Shown piece by piece: positions 29,666 through 38,862 of a stretch of 64,000 nt of DNA. The position numbers were made by a program, and so were the translations under genes. Position 1 is the stretch's first letter. Every line of letters starts with the position of its first letter. The notes beneath the pieces are model-generated. The model was not told the origin of the DNA and did no database searches. It saw nothing but the letters and a program-made list of their open reading frames with translations. Origin of the DNA: Rhizobium esperanzae (GTDB taxonomy: Bacteria; Pseudomonadota; Alphaproteobacteria; Rhizobiales; Rhizobiaceae); assembly GCF_002204185.1 (NCBI RefSeq), contig NZ_MXPU01000007.1:124001-188000 (forward strand). The letters run 5' to 3'.

Positions 29666-31185
29666 GCATCCTCCTTCTTGTACTCGGCGGCGGCGATGGC
29701 ATCGACGATGCCGGCCGCGGTGATGCGTTCGCCCGTCAATTCGGCGATATGCTGCCTGTCGCGAAGTACGATGACACGTGAACTATAGGCGACAAGCTCT
29801 TCAAGTTCCGAGGAAATTACGATCAATGACATGCCTTCGGCGCAGAGCTGTTCAATGAGCCGGATGATCTCCGCATGGGCGCCGACATCGATGCCGCGGG
29901 TTGGCTCGTCGAGGATGAGAAACTTCGGATTGGTTGCCAGCCAGCGGGCGAGGATCGCCTTCTGCTGGTTGCCGCCGGAGAGCAACCGGATCGGCTTTTC
30001 GCGGTCGGTGGTGCGGATGTCGAGCGCCTTGATATAGCGGTCGGCGAGCGCATTCTGCTCGGCGCGCGACAGCGGTCGGGTCCAGCCGCGGCGAGCCTGC
30101 AGCGCCAGCGCGATATTTTCCCGGATCGACAGGTCGCCGACGATGCCATCGGTCTTGCGGTCCTCAGGACAGAAGCCGAAACCTTTTTCGATTGCAGCGC
30201 GCGGGCTGGAAAGGGTGACGGGCTGGCCATCGATCGTCGCGCTGCCGCTGTCGGCATGTTCGACGCCGAAGAGCAATTCGGCGGTTTCGGTGCGCCCGGA
30301 TCCGAGCAGCCCGGCAACGCCGACCACCTCGCCGGCGCGCACATCGAGATCGAAGGGCTTGACCTTGCCGCGTTTGCCGTAGCCGGAAAAACGATACCGG
30401 ACCTCGCCGGCTGGAATGCTGCGTTCCCCGACCGTCTCTTCGGCCTGGGCGAGCTCGCGGCCGAGCATCATGGCGATCAGGCCTTGGCGCGGCAACTCGG
30501 CGGCGTTGCGGGTGCCGACGAGCTTGCCGTTGCGCAGCACGGTGATGCGGTCGCTGATCGCATAGACCTGCTCGAGGAAATGGGTGATGAAGACGATGCC
30601 GAGCCCGCGCTTCTTCAGGTCCTCGATAATCCGGAAGAGCAGCGCGACTTCCTGGTTGTCGAGGCTGGCCGTCGGCTCGTCCAATATCAGCACCTTGCCG
30701 GAGAGATCGACAGCACGGGCGATGGCGACGACCTGCTGGACGGCGACGGAGAAACGTCCGAGTTCGGCGGTGACGTCGATATCGACGCCGTAGCCGGCGA
30801 GCAGTTCGCGCGCCTTGCGGTTCATCGCGCGCACGTCGGTCATACCGAACCGCCTCGGCTGGCGTCCGAGAAACAGATTTTCGGCGACACTCAGATTGGT
30901 GAGAAGGTTGACCTCCTGATAGACAGTGCCGATACCCAGCTTCTGGGCGGCGAGCGTGTTGGCCGGATTGATTTCCTGGCCGTCGAGCACCAGGCTGCCG
31001 CCGTCGCGATGATAGGCGCCTGTGACGCACTTGATCAGCGTCGATTTTCCGGCACCGTTCTCGCCGAGAAGCGCATGAACCTCGCCGCGGCGCAGCGTGA
31101 AATCAACCTTATCAAGGGCGACGGCGCCGGGAAAAAACTTGGATATGGCCGAGGCTGCGAGAATGTTCTCGTTATTGTGAACCAT
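29662..31185 (-). CDS. Sugar ABC ATPase with two nucleotide domains, YtfR-like
   Basis: This 507-residue protein carries two ABC domains. Domain 1 has Walker A LLGENGAGKSTLIKCVTGAY but a degenerate signature (RFSVAVQQVVAIARA) before DEPTASLD. Domain 2 has the FCPEDRKTDG region, LLSGGNQQKAILARWLATNP and DEPTRGIDVG. A degenerate first signature is normal in this CUT2 class. The ATG at 31185 is used; a longer frame upstream has no homology. It is 119 bases after the binding protein gene, across a strong hairpin. Confidence 0.92.
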   Translation of the reverse strand: MVHNNENILAASAISKFFPGAVALDKVDFTLRRGEVHALLGENGAGKSTLIKCVTGAYHRDGGSLVLDGQEINPANTLAAQKLGIGTVYQEVNLLTNLSVAENLFLGRQPRRFGMTDVRAMNRKARELLAGYGVDIDVTAELGRFSVAVQQVVAIARAVDLSGKVLILDEPTASLDNQEVALLFRIIEDLKKRGLGIVFITHFLEQVYAISDRITVLRNGKLVGTRNAAELPRQGLIAMMLGRELAQAEETVGERSIPAGEVRYRFSGYGKRGKVKPFDLDVRAGEVVGVAGLLGSGRTETAELLFGVEHADSGSATIDGQPVTLSSPRAAIEKGFGFCPEDRKTDGIVGDLSIRENIALALQARRGWTRPLSRAEQNALADRYIKALDIRTTDREKPIRLLSGGNQQKAILARWLATNPKFLILDEPTRGIDVGAHAEIIRLIEQLCAEGMSLIVISSELEELVAYSSRVIVLRDRQHIAELTGERITAAGIVDAIAAAEYKKEDA

Positions 31186-31262
31186 GAGGGCTGCTGTGTC
31201 CTGATATTGCGCCGTGCGCCCGCGCCGAGACCGGGCTGACGCCCGATCCGGCACCGGCAGTT

Positions 31263-31291
31263 CCGCACCGGCCCATTATGGGCCAGTGCGG
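31263..31291 (-). repeat. Hairpin between the YtfQ-like and YtfR-like genes
   Basis: CCGCAC (6 bp) and GGCCC (5 bp) pair with GGGCC and GTGCGG across a 5-base loop, with one mismatch. No T-run follows on either strand, so it is not a full terminator. It sits 13 bases after the binding-protein stop and could lower expression of the transporter genes relative to the binding protein. Confidence 0.55.
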
Positions 31292-31304
31292 TTCCAGGTT
31301 CAAA

Positions 31305-32267
31305 TCAGTAGCCCTGACCCTTCTTCTCTTCGTAGACCTTCATCGGCTCGTCGGCCGGCGTGTAGAGCTTTGACTCGGTCTGGATCCACTTCGCCGGAGC
31401 CTTCTTGTCCTTCAGATAGGCTTCGAGCGCATCGAAGGCCGGACCAGCCATGTTCGGCGTCAGCTCGACGGTGGCATTGGACTCGCCTTCGGACATCGCC
31501 TTGAAGATATCCGGAACGGCATCGATGGAGACGACGAGGATATCCTTGCCCGGCTTCAGGCCGGCTTCCTTGATCGCCTGGATGGCGCCGACGGCCATGT
31601 CGTCGTTATGGGCATAAAGAGCGCAAATATCCTTGCCGCCGTTCTCGGCCTTCAGGAAGCTTTCCATGACTTCCTTGCCCTTGGTGCGGGTGAAGTCACC
31701 GGTCTGGCTGCGAACGATCTTGAGGTTGTCGTGGCCGGCAAGAGCTTCTTCAAAACCCTTCTTGCGAGCGATCGCCGGCGACGAGCCGGTCGTGCCCTGC
31801 AGTTCGACGACGTTGCACTTCTTGTCGCCGACAGTCTTCACCAGGAAGTCGCCTGCGACCTTGCCTTCGTGAACGAGATCCGACGTAACAGCCGTCAGGT
31901 ACAGATCGTCGGGGGCCTTGATGGTGCGGTCGAGAAGGATGACCGGGATCTTGGCTTCCTTGGCTTCCTTCAGAACGTCGTCCCAGCCGGTTTCGACAAC
32001 CGGAGCGATCAGAATGGCATCAACGCCCTGAGCAATGAAGGAGCGCAAAGCCTTGATCTGATTTTCCTGCTTCTGCTGCGCGTCGGCAAACTTCAGATCG
32101 ATGCCGCGCTTCTTGGCCTGTTCCTTGGTGACAGTGGTTTCAGCCGCACGCCAGCCGGATTCCGAGCCGATCTGCGAAAAGCCGACCGTCAAGCCACCGG
32201 CCGAAGCCGAACCGAACATGCAGGCAGCCAGAACCGTGGCACTCAAAAGTGCAGTCTTCAATTTCAT
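31305..32267 (-). CDS. Sugar-binding protein, YtfQ-like (galactofuranose-type importer)
   Basis: This 320-residue periplasmic protein has a signal peptide (KLKTALLSATVLAACMFGSA) and is very close in sequence to E. coli YtfQ: VGFSQIGSESGWRAAETTVT, QQKQENQIKALRSFIAQGVD, IAPVVETGW, SQTGDFTRTKGKEVMESFLK and VELTPNMAGPAFDALEAY. YtfQ binds galactofuranose and some other pentoses and hexoses. It leads the operon ytfQ-ytfR-ytfT-yjfF-gntR. The downstream hairpin at 31263 fits higher expression of the binding protein. Substrate assignment rests on similarity only. Confidence 0.92.
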   Translation of the reverse strand: MKLKTALLSATVLAACMFGSASAGGLTVGFSQIGSESGWRAAETTVTKEQAKKRGIDLKFADAQQKQENQIKALRSFIAQGVDAILIAPVVETGWDDVLKEAKEAKIPVILLDRTIKAPDDLYLTAVTSDLVHEGKVAGDFLVKTVGDKKCNVVELQGTTGSSPAIARKKGFEEALAGHDNLKIVRSQTGDFTRTKGKEVMESFLKAENGGKDICALYAHNDDMAVGAIQAIKEAGLKPGKDILVVSIDAVPDIFKAMSEGESNATVELTPNMAGPAFDALEAYLKDKKAPAKWIQTESKLYTPADEPMKVYEEKKGQGY

Positions 32268-32317
32268 GATATCCTCCCAATGCCGCTCCTTCGCGGCGCA
32301 GGGTCAAAAAATCATAT

Positions 32318-32326
32318 AGTATTACT
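32318..32326. promoter_or_regulatory. Possible GntR operator before the ytfQ-like operon
   Basis: AGTATTACT is a 9-base palindrome in an AT-rich stretch 51 bases before the start of the ytfQ-like gene. It resembles the GT-N3-AC core seen at FadR-type operators. The match is short, so this is a suggestion only. Confidence 0.3.
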
Positions 32327-32352
32327 TTTGGCAATCACTTTTTTTAGCGTTA

Positions 32353-32386
32353 CAGAAGAAAAAAGGGCGCCCGCCGGGACGCCCTT
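32353..32386 (-). terminator. Terminator after the BMP-family gene
   Basis: On the minus strand AAGGGCG and CGCCCTT pair around a 10-base loop and are followed by a T-rich run. It lies 24 bases past the stop of the binding-protein gene and closes the BMP-type ABC operon. Confidence 0.85.
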
Positions 32387-32410
32387 GGAAGTTGCAGAAA
32401 GCCTGCGGAA

Positions 32411-33487
32411 TTATTGAGCCGGCAGCTTGTCGTCGACACCTTCGACATAGAAGTTCATGCCGAGCAGCGTGGCGTCATCTGCCTTCTCGCCCGCCTTCAG
32501 CCAGGGCGTGCCGTCCTGCTTGTTGATCGGGCCGGTGAAGGGATGCAACTCGCCCGATTTTATCTTGGCTTCCGTTTCCTCGGCCATCTTTTTCACGTCG
32601 TCAGGCATGTTGGTATAGGGCGCCATCTTCAGGATGCCGTCTTTCAGGCCGTCCCAGCTCTGTTCCGACTTCCAGGTGCCGTCCAGCAGCGCGTGCACAC
32701 GTTTGGAGTAGTAGGCGCCCCAGGTGTCGACGATCGCCGTCAGCTGCGCCTTCGGGCCGGCTGCGATCATGTCGGACGCCTGACCGAAGGCATGGATGCC
32801 GCGTTCTTCGGCAACCTGCATCGGCGCAGTTGTATCGGTGTGCTGCGTCAGGACGTCGACGCCTTGGTCGACCATCGCCTTGGCGGCATCGGCTTCCTTG
32901 CCGGGGTCGAACCAGGTGTTGACCCAGATGACCTTCAGCTTGAAGCTCGGGTCGATCGACTTCGCACCCTGCTCGAAGGAGTTGATGCCCATCACCACTT
33001 CGGGGATCGGGAAGGAAGCGATGTAGGCGGCGCCGTGATTCTTCGAGGTCTTGGCGGCGATCTGGCCGAGGATATAGCGGCCCTCATAGAATCGCGAGTT
33101 GTAAGTCGCGAGATTCGGGCCAGTCTTGTAGCCGGTGCCATGCTCGAACTTGACCTTCGGGAACTTGGCGGCGACCTTCACTGTCGCATCCATGAAACCG
33201 AAGGAGGTCGTGAAGATCAGCTTGCAGCCGGAGCGGGCAAGGCGCTCGATGGCGCGCTCGGCGTCCGGGCCTTCCGGGACGTTTTCGAGATAAGGCGTTT
33301 CGATCTTGTCGCCGAATTCTGCCTGGACCTGCTGGCGGCCGAGGTCGTGGGCCTGCGAATAACCACCATCGGTGTGCGAACCGACATAGACGAAGCAGAC
33401 CTTCGTCTTGTCCGCGGCTTGAGCGGCGGAGGAAATGCCGATCACGGCGGCAGCCGAAGCGGCGAGTGCGAATGCGAATTTCTTCAT
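32411..33487 (-). CDS. BMP-family substrate-binding protein (probably nucleosides)
   Basis: This 358-residue protein has a signal peptide (KKFAFALAASAAAVIGISSA) and the BMP/PnrA fold: KVCFVYVGSHTDGGYSQAHD, KLIFTTSFGFMDATVKVAAK and FPIPEVVMGINSFEQGAKSI. The mature protein may lack the lipobox Cys that many BMP lipoproteins have, so it is a free periplasmic protein. BMP members bind purine nucleosides or related ligands. It is the last gene of the ATPase-permease-permease-binding protein operon and ends in a terminator. Confidence 0.9.
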   Translation of the reverse strand: MKKFAFALAASAAAVIGISSAAQAADKTKVCFVYVGSHTDGGYSQAHDLGRQQVQAEFGDKIETPYLENVPEGPDAERAIERLARSGCKLIFTTSFGFMDATVKVAAKFPKVKFEHGTGYKTGPNLATYNSRFYEGRYILGQIAAKTSKNHGAAYIASFPIPEVVMGINSFEQGAKSIDPSFKLKVIWVNTWFDPGKEADAAKAMVDQGVDVLTQHTDTTAPMQVAEERGIHAFGQASDMIAAGPKAQLTAIVDTWGAYYSKRVHALLDGTWKSEQSWDGLKDGILKMAPYTNMPDDVKKMAEETEAKIKSGELHPFTGPINKQDGTPWLKAGEKADDATLLGMNFYVEGVDDKLPAQ

Positions 33488-33542
33488 GGTGACCCCTGTT
33501 GGTTTGAAGTTATTGCGGAAAGCCGTCTTTGATCTTGTTGCT

Positions 33543-34463
33543 TTATCGCTCCGGCACGAAGGCTTTGCCGAGCGACGCGGGCGTGTTGATCAACGTCGTG
33601 CGCCGATTATGGGAAATGATGATGAGAACCACAATAGTCGCGGCATAGGGCAGCATCGAAAGGTACTGCGAGGGAATGCCGAGGCCGAAGGCTTGCGCGT
33701 GCAACTGCAGGATGGTGACCGCGCCGAAGAGATACCCGCCGGCAAAAACCCGCCATGGCCGCCAGGAGGCGAAAACGACAAGCGCCAGGGTTATCCAGCC
33801 GCGGCCAGCCGACATGTTCTCCGCCCATTGCGGCGTATAGACGAGCGACAGCTGCGCGCCGGCAAGACCGGCGCAGGCGCCGCCGAACATTACCGCCAAG
33901 TAGCGCGTGCGGATGACACCGATGCCGAGCGCATGGGCCGACGTATGACTGTCGCCGATCGCTCTCAGCTTCAGCCCGGCCCGGCTGCGGAACAGGAACC
34001 AGCTGACGCCGATCACAAGTGCAATCGACAGGTAGAAGATCAGATCCTGCCTGAAAAGCACATGGCCGATGACGGGAATATCCGACAGGACGGGAACGAC
34101 GATCTCTTCGAGGCGAATACCGGGAACGCTGACATAGGGCTCACCGAGCATGCCGGATGCGCCGAGGCCGAGAAGCGTAAGCGCCAGTCCCGTCGCCACC
34201 TGGTTGGCCACCAGCGTCAGCGTCAGGAAGGCGAACAGCAGCGAGAACAGCGCACCCGCCGCTATGCCGCAGATGATCCCAACATAGGGCGAGCCTGATA
34301 GCTGCGCGCCGGCAAAAGCGGCAACCGCGCCCATGATCATCATGCCTTCGACGCCGAGATTGAGAACGCCGGAGCGTTCCGCCACGAGTTCGCCGAGCGC
34401 GGCGATGACGAGCGGCGTCGAGGCGGTGATAACCGTCAGCAGAATGGCTTCGAAGATGCTCAT
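33543..34463 (-). CDS. ABC permease of the BMP-type importer (second permease)
   Basis: This 306-residue inner-membrane protein has about eight hydrophobic segments and the conserved APLVIAALGELVAERSGVLN and LGVEGMMIMGAVAAF motifs typical of the YufQ/nucleoside permeases. Its ATG overlaps the stop of the other permease by four bases. The binding-protein gene starts 55 bases downstream. Confidence 0.9.
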   Translation of the reverse strand: MSIFEAILLTVITASTPLVIAALGELVAERSGVLNLGVEGMMIMGAVAAFAGAQLSGSPYVGIICGIAAGALFSLLFAFLTLTLVANQVATGLALTLLGLGASGMLGEPYVSVPGIRLEEIVVPVLSDIPVIGHVLFRQDLIFYLSIALVIGVSWFLFRSRAGLKLRAIGDSHTSAHALGIGVIRTRYLAVMFGGACAGLAGAQLSLVYTPQWAENMSAGRGWITLALVVFASWRPWRVFAGGYLFGAVTILQLHAQAFGLGIPSQYLSMLPYAATIVVLIIISHNRRTTLINTPASLGKAFVPER

Positions 34464-35545
34464 ACCCCCACGCCCCTGACCCGCGACCAGACAATGCGGA
34501 TTTTGTAGTAGATCAGCGTGTCGCAGGAGAGCACAAAGAAAAGCAGCAGCCCCTGGAAAACACGCGTGACCTTATCGGAGACGCCGAGCGACAGCTGCGC
34601 CGCCTCGCCGCCGAGATAGGTCAGCGCCAGCACCAGGCCGGACGCGATGATTCCGAGCGGATTGAGCCGGCCGAGGAAGGCGACGATGATGGCGGTGAAG
34701 CCGTATCCCGGCGAGATCGCCGGCTGCAGGTGGCCGATCGAGCCGGAGACCTCTGATATCCCGGCAAGGCCAGCAAGCGCGCCCGAGAAGAGAAAGCTGA
34801 ACCAGATCATCTTCTTCGACGAGAAGCCGGCAAAGCGCCCTGCCCGCTCCGACTGGCCGAGCACGACGATCTCGAAGCCTTTCAGCGTATAGCGCAGCAT
34901 GAACCAGACGCCGACCGCCGCAATGAGGGCGAAGATGAAGGCCCAATGCGCCCGGCCCGATTCCTCCCAAATCGCCGGCAGCACCGCTTCCGGAGCGAAA
35001 TCCCGTGACACCGGGAAGTTGAAGCCCTGCGGATCGCGCCAGGCGCCGCGCACCAGCCAGTCGAGGAAGAGCTGGGCGATATAGACCAGCATCAGCGATG
35101 TCAGGATCTCATTGGTGTTGAAATGGGCCTTCAACAGCGCCGGAATGGCGGCAAAAAGCGCGCCGCCGAGCGCTCCGAGCAGCAGCATCAGCGGCAGAAC
35201 GAGCGGCGAATGCCAGTCGTAAAAGACAATCGGCAGATAGGAGCCGGTGATGGCGCCAATGGTGAACTGCCCCTCGGCGCCGATATTCCAGTTGTTCGAG
35301 CGGTAGCTGACCGCAAGGCCAACGGCGATCAGGATCAGCGGTGCTGCCTTGATCGCCAGCTCGTGCAGCGACCAGACCTCGAGCAGCGGCTCGACGAAGA
35401 ATGCATCGAGCGCCTCGACGGGGTCTTTGCCGAGCATGGCGAACATGATGGCGCCGAAAGCGAGCGTCAGGGCAAGGGCCAGGAGCGGCGAGACGAAGGC
35501 GAAGAGCTTCGAGACGTCGGGACGTTTTTCCAGTTCAATGCGCAT
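34460..35545 (-). CDS. ABC permease of the BMP-type importer (first permease)
   Basis: This 361-residue inner-membrane protein has about nine hydrophobic segments and the YufP-type pattern: ALDAFFVEPLLEVWSLHELA and GLAVSYRSNNWNIGAEGQFT, then STNEILTSLM-like FNTNEILTSLMLVYIAQ. The ATG at 35545 has a GGAGACT ribosome site; it overlaps the ATPase gene by 11 bases. It forms the channel with the next permease. Confidence 0.9.
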   Translation of the reverse strand: MRIELEKRPDVSKLFAFVSPLLALALTLAFGAIMFAMLGKDPVEALDAFFVEPLLEVWSLHELAIKAAPLILIAVGLAVSYRSNNWNIGAEGQFTIGAITGSYLPIVFYDWHSPLVLPLMLLLGALGGALFAAIPALLKAHFNTNEILTSLMLVYIAQLFLDWLVRGAWRDPQGFNFPVSRDFAPEAVLPAIWEESGRAHWAFIFALIAAVGVWFMLRYTLKGFEIVVLGQSERAGRFAGFSSKKMIWFSFLFSGALAGLAGISEVSGSIGHLQPAISPGYGFTAIIVAFLGRLNPLGIIASGLVLALTYLGGEAAQLSLGVSDKVTRVFQGLLLFFVLSCDTLIYYKIRIVWSRVRGVGV

Positions 35546-37103
35546 GGGCAGTCTCCGCGGCCGAGCTGCCTTCATGCAGACCGCCCATCAGCAGGCCGAT
35601 CTTTTCGCGGGTGAGTTCGCCGGCCGGATAGGGCCGGGAAAGGCGCCCCTCGGAGATGACGGCGATATCGGTTGCCACTTCGAAGATTTCGTCGAGGTCC
35701 TGGCTGATAACGACGACGGCGGAGCCGGCCTTTGCCAGATCGACGAGCGCCTGGCGAATGCGGCTTGCGGCTCCCGCATCGACGCCCCAGGTCGGCTGGT
35801 TGACGACGAGGACGGCCGGCTGGCGGTCGAGCTCGCGGCCGACGATGAATTTCTGCAGATTACCGCCGGAGAGCGAGCCGGCGGCGGGATCATCACCGCT
35901 CTTGCGGACATCCATCGCTTCGGAAATGCGCCGCGCCGCAGACTTTACCGCGCCCTGTCTGATGATGCCGAGCACGCCCAGAAAGGCTTTGCGATCCGAC
36001 TGGCTGCGGGCCAGCACCAGATTGTCGGACAGCTTCATGGCGGAAACGGCCGCGTGCCCGTGCCGCTCCTCCGGCACGAAACCGGCGCCAAGCAGGCGAC
36101 GGGCGGTAATGCCCTCAGTGCCCACCGGCTTCTTGCGGATGATGATCGCTTCGGCGGAGGCAACCGGATACTCGCCCGACAGCGCGTCGAACAGCTCGCT
36201 CTGGCCGTTGCCCGCCACACCGGCAATAGCCAGGATCTCACCCGAACACACCGTCATGGAGACGTCGCGCAACGGCATGGCAAAGGGCGTGCGCGCGGCA
36301 ACCGACAGGTTCGAAACGGCAAGCTGCACCTCGCCCCTGTCGCTGCGCTCGGGATGGGTGACGGTCGCCACTTCGCTGCCGACCATCATGCGGGCGAGCG
36401 AAGCAGGGGTTTCCTGCCTGGGATCACAGGCGCCGGTCACCCGGCCATGGCGCAGCACGGTGGCGCGATCGCAGATGCGCTGCACCTCCTCCAGGCGATG
36501 GCTGATATAAAGAACCGAACGGCCCTCGGCGCGCAGCTTGAACAGCGTCTCGAACAGCTTGTCGGCTTCCTGCGGCGTCAGCACCGAGGTCGGCTCGTCG
36601 AGAATAATCAGTTTCGGGTTCTGCAGCAGCGCCCGAACGATCTCGATGCGCTGGCGCTCGCCGACGGAGAGATCGGCGACATGGGCGTGCGGATCGAGCG
36701 GCAGGCCGTAGGCGTGCGACAGCGCCCTCGCCTCCGCGGCGATCCTGTCGATCGGGATGGCGTCCTCGAGCGACAGCGCGATGTTTTCGGCCACCGTCAG
36801 CGCCTCGAACAGCGAAAAATGCTGAAAGACCATGCCTATGCCAAGCTTGCGGGCTTCGCCCGGCGAGGTGATGGCGACCTGTCTGTCTCCCCAGCGGATC
36901 TGCCCGTGCGTCGGCTCCAGCACGCCGAACAGCATCTTGACCAATGTGGATTTGCCTGCGCCATTCTCGCCGAGAAGTGCATGAATTTCGCCCGGCGCGA
37001 TGTCGAGATCGATGTCATTGCAGGCGGCAAAGCCACCGAAAAACTTCGTCAGCTTCTGGACGGATAACAACGCACCGGAATCCGGCACATTCAATGCAGA
37101 CAC
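35535..37103 (-). CDS. ABC ATPase of the BMP-type importer
   Basis: This 522-residue protein has two ABC domains. Domain 1: LLGENGAGKSTLVKMLFGVL, DLSVGERQRIEIVRALLQNP and DEPTSVLTP. Domain 2: SLSGGNLQKFIVGRELDRQP and NQPTWGVDAGA, where the Walker B Glu is Gln, a feature of this YufO class. It is the first gene of the importer operon, and starts 39 bases after the stop of the oxidoreductase gene, so it may be read from the pcsA promoter. Confidence 0.9.
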   Translation of the reverse strand: MSALNVPDSGALLSVQKLTKFFGGFAACNDIDLDIAPGEIHALLGENGAGKSTLVKMLFGVLEPTHGQIRWGDRQVAITSPGEARKLGIGMVFQHFSLFEALTVAENIALSLEDAIPIDRIAAEARALSHAYGLPLDPHAHVADLSVGERQRIEIVRALLQNPKLIILDEPTSVLTPQEADKLFETLFKLRAEGRSVLYISHRLEEVQRICDRATVLRHGRVTGACDPRQETPASLARMMVGSEVATVTHPERSDRGEVQLAVSNLSVAARTPFAMPLRDVSMTVCSGEILAIAGVAGNGQSELFDALSGEYPVASAEAIIIRKKPVGTEGITARRLLGAGFVPEERHGHAAVSAMKLSDNLVLARSQSDRKAFLGVLGIIRQGAVKSAARRISEAMDVRKSGDDPAAGSLSGGNLQKFIVGRELDRQPAVLVVNQPTWGVDAGAASRIRQALVDLAKAGSAVVVISQDLDEIFEVATDIAVISEGRLSRPYPAGELTREKIGLLMGGLHEGSSAAETAHAH

Positions 37104-37142
37104 GTTCCCCTCATTTCTTCTGCCGACCGGTCCGTTCGGATC

Positions 37143-38123
37143 TCATGGAATCAGCAGCGTCGTTCCTGTTGTTTTTCTTGCTTCCAGATCCCCGTGAGCC
37201 CGCCCAACCTCACGCAACGGATAGGTTTGGTTGACATTGATACGCACTTTGTTGCTTTGCACAACATCAAATAGCGCCTTTGCACTGTCGTCCAATTCCT
37301 GCCGCGTGGCGATATAGGCGAAGAGCGACGGCCGCGTCGCGAAGAGCGAACCCTTCTGAGCCAGCATGGCGAGGGTGAAATTCTCGATCGGCCCGGAAGA
37401 CTGGCCGAAGGAGGCAAAAAGGCCGCGCGGCTTCAGGCAATCGAGCGACTGTGGAAAAGTGTCCCGGCCGACCGAATCATAGACGACATCGACACCCTTA
37501 CCGCTCGTTATTTCGCGGACGCGGCCGACAAAGTCTTCGCTCTTGTAGTTGATCACATGATCGTAGCCATGGGCCAGCGCCAGCTCGATCTTGTCCTCGG
37601 AACCGGCCGTGCCGATGACGGTGGCGCCGAGCGCTTTTGCCCATTGGCCGGCGATCAGGCCGACGCCGCCGGCGGCAGCATGGAACAACAGCACCGTCTG
37701 CGGACCGACGTTGAAGGTGCGGTTCAAGAGATATTCGGCAGTCATGCCCTTCAGCATCATCGCCGCTGCCGTTTCGAGCTCTATGCCGTCAGGCACATGC
37801 ACCAGATGGCGCGCCTCGATATTGCGCTCGACGCTATAGGCGCCGTCGGCGCTGGCATAGGCGACACGGTCGCCGAGCTTGAAATCGGTAACATTGGGCC
37901 CGACCGCCGTCACTGTTCCGGCGCCCTCCTTGCCGGTGACAAAGGGAAGGTGCGGCACCTTATAGGAGCCGTTGCGAAAGTAGACATCGATGAAGTTGAG
38001 GCCGATCGCCGCCTGCCGTATCTGCACCTCGCCTGCCGCCGGTGGCGGAAGATCGATCTCGACATAATCGAAAACATCAGGTCCGCCCGTCTGCGAGAAT
38101 GAAACCGCATGCGTCTTCGTCAT
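37143..38123 (-). CDS. Quinone oxidoreductase (zinc-free medium-chain reductase)
   Basis: This 326-residue NADPH-dependent reductase resembles E. coli Qor: QAAIGLNFIDVYFRNGSYKV, VTGKEGAGTVTAVGPNVTDF, the nucleotide-binding HAAAGGVGLIAGQWAKALGA, and VDVVYDSVGRDTFPQSLDCL. It lacks the zinc-binding cysteines of alcohol dehydrogenases. The ATG at 38123 follows an AGGATAGG site and is 10 bases after the pcsA stop, so both are probably co-transcribed. Substrate is unknown; quinones or enones are usual. Confidence 0.92.
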   Translation of the reverse strand: MTKTHAVSFSQTGGPDVFDYVEIDLPPPAAGEVQIRQAAIGLNFIDVYFRNGSYKVPHLPFVTGKEGAGTVTAVGPNVTDFKLGDRVAYASADGAYSVERNIEARHLVHVPDGIELETAAAMMLKGMTAEYLLNRTFNVGPQTVLLFHAAAGGVGLIAGQWAKALGATVIGTAGSEDKIELALAHGYDHVINYKSEDFVGRVREITSGKGVDVVYDSVGRDTFPQSLDCLKPRGLFASFGQSSGPIENFTLAMLAQKGSLFATRPSLFAYIATRQELDDSAKALFDVVQSNKVRINVNQTYPLREVGRAHGDLEARKTTGTTLLIP

Positions 38124-38133
38124 ATTGCCTATC

Positions 38134-38862
38134 CTAAGCTTCGCGTCCAAGGGAGGGGAAGAATTGCAGCACCGCGCCGATGACGTAAAGATACAGCCCG
38201 GTCACGATAAAGAGAATGAGAGCCCATTCCGGCGTTTCGAAATGCATCAGCAGCGAATAGACGCCGAGCGCCGACCATAGCAGGAAGACGCCGAGATTGA
38301 GCGGGCGCAGTCGTTTCACCCGGACCGGGTGGAGAAAATTGATCGGCAGGAAGGTCAGCACCACCGAAATCGTCACGACGACAAGCGCCGTCGTCGCACT
38401 CGCATCGATGACGAATAGGGTGAAGACGATCATGTTCCAGACGACAGGAAAGCCGGAGAAGAAATACTCGTCGGTCTTCATGCCCATATCGGCGTAATAG
38501 ATGGCGCTTGAGACGACGATCATGCCTGCGGCGACGAAGGACCAGGGCTCGCCGATCATGCCGCTCTGATAGAGGGCGAAGGCCGGCAGCAGCACATAGG
38601 TGACGTAATCGATGATGTTGTCGAGCGTATCTCCCGACCAGTTCGGCAGCACTTCCTTGACACGCACCTTGCGGGCGATCGGGCCATCGATGCCGTCGAC
38701 GAGGAGGGCAAGACCCAGCCACCAGAACATGTCGATGAAGCGGTGCTCGGCGGCGGCGACGACCCCGAGAAAGGCGAGGAACGAGCCGGACGCCGTCAGG
38801 ATATGAACGGAAAAGGCGCGCATCTCGGCGTAAGGAACACGCTTGTAGTTGAAAATCTTCAT
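38134..38862 (-). CDS. pcsA: Phosphatidylcholine synthase
   Basis: Pcs condenses CDP-diacylglycerol with choline to give phosphatidylcholine, a route known mainly from rhizobia and other host-associated bacteria. The 242-residue membrane protein has about eight hydrophobic segments and the CDP-alcohol phosphotransferase motif DGPIARKV, with the following G(x)3D(x)3D block as GDTLDNIID. The wide 12-residue spacing between these two parts is typical of Pcs. It starts a run of minus-strand genes leading into the oxidoreductase and BMP-type importer. Confidence 0.95.
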   Translation of the reverse strand: MKIFNYKRVPYAEMRAFSVHILTASGSFLAFLGVVAAAEHRFIDMFWWLGLALLVDGIDGPIARKVRVKEVLPNWSGDTLDNIIDYVTYVLLPAFALYQSGMIGEPWSFVAAGMIVVSSAIYYADMGMKTDEYFFSGFPVVWNMIVFTLFVIDASATTALVVVTISVVLTFLPINFLHPVRVKRLRPLNLGVFLLWSALGVYSLLMHFETPEWALILFIVTGLYLYVIGAVLQFFPSLGREA

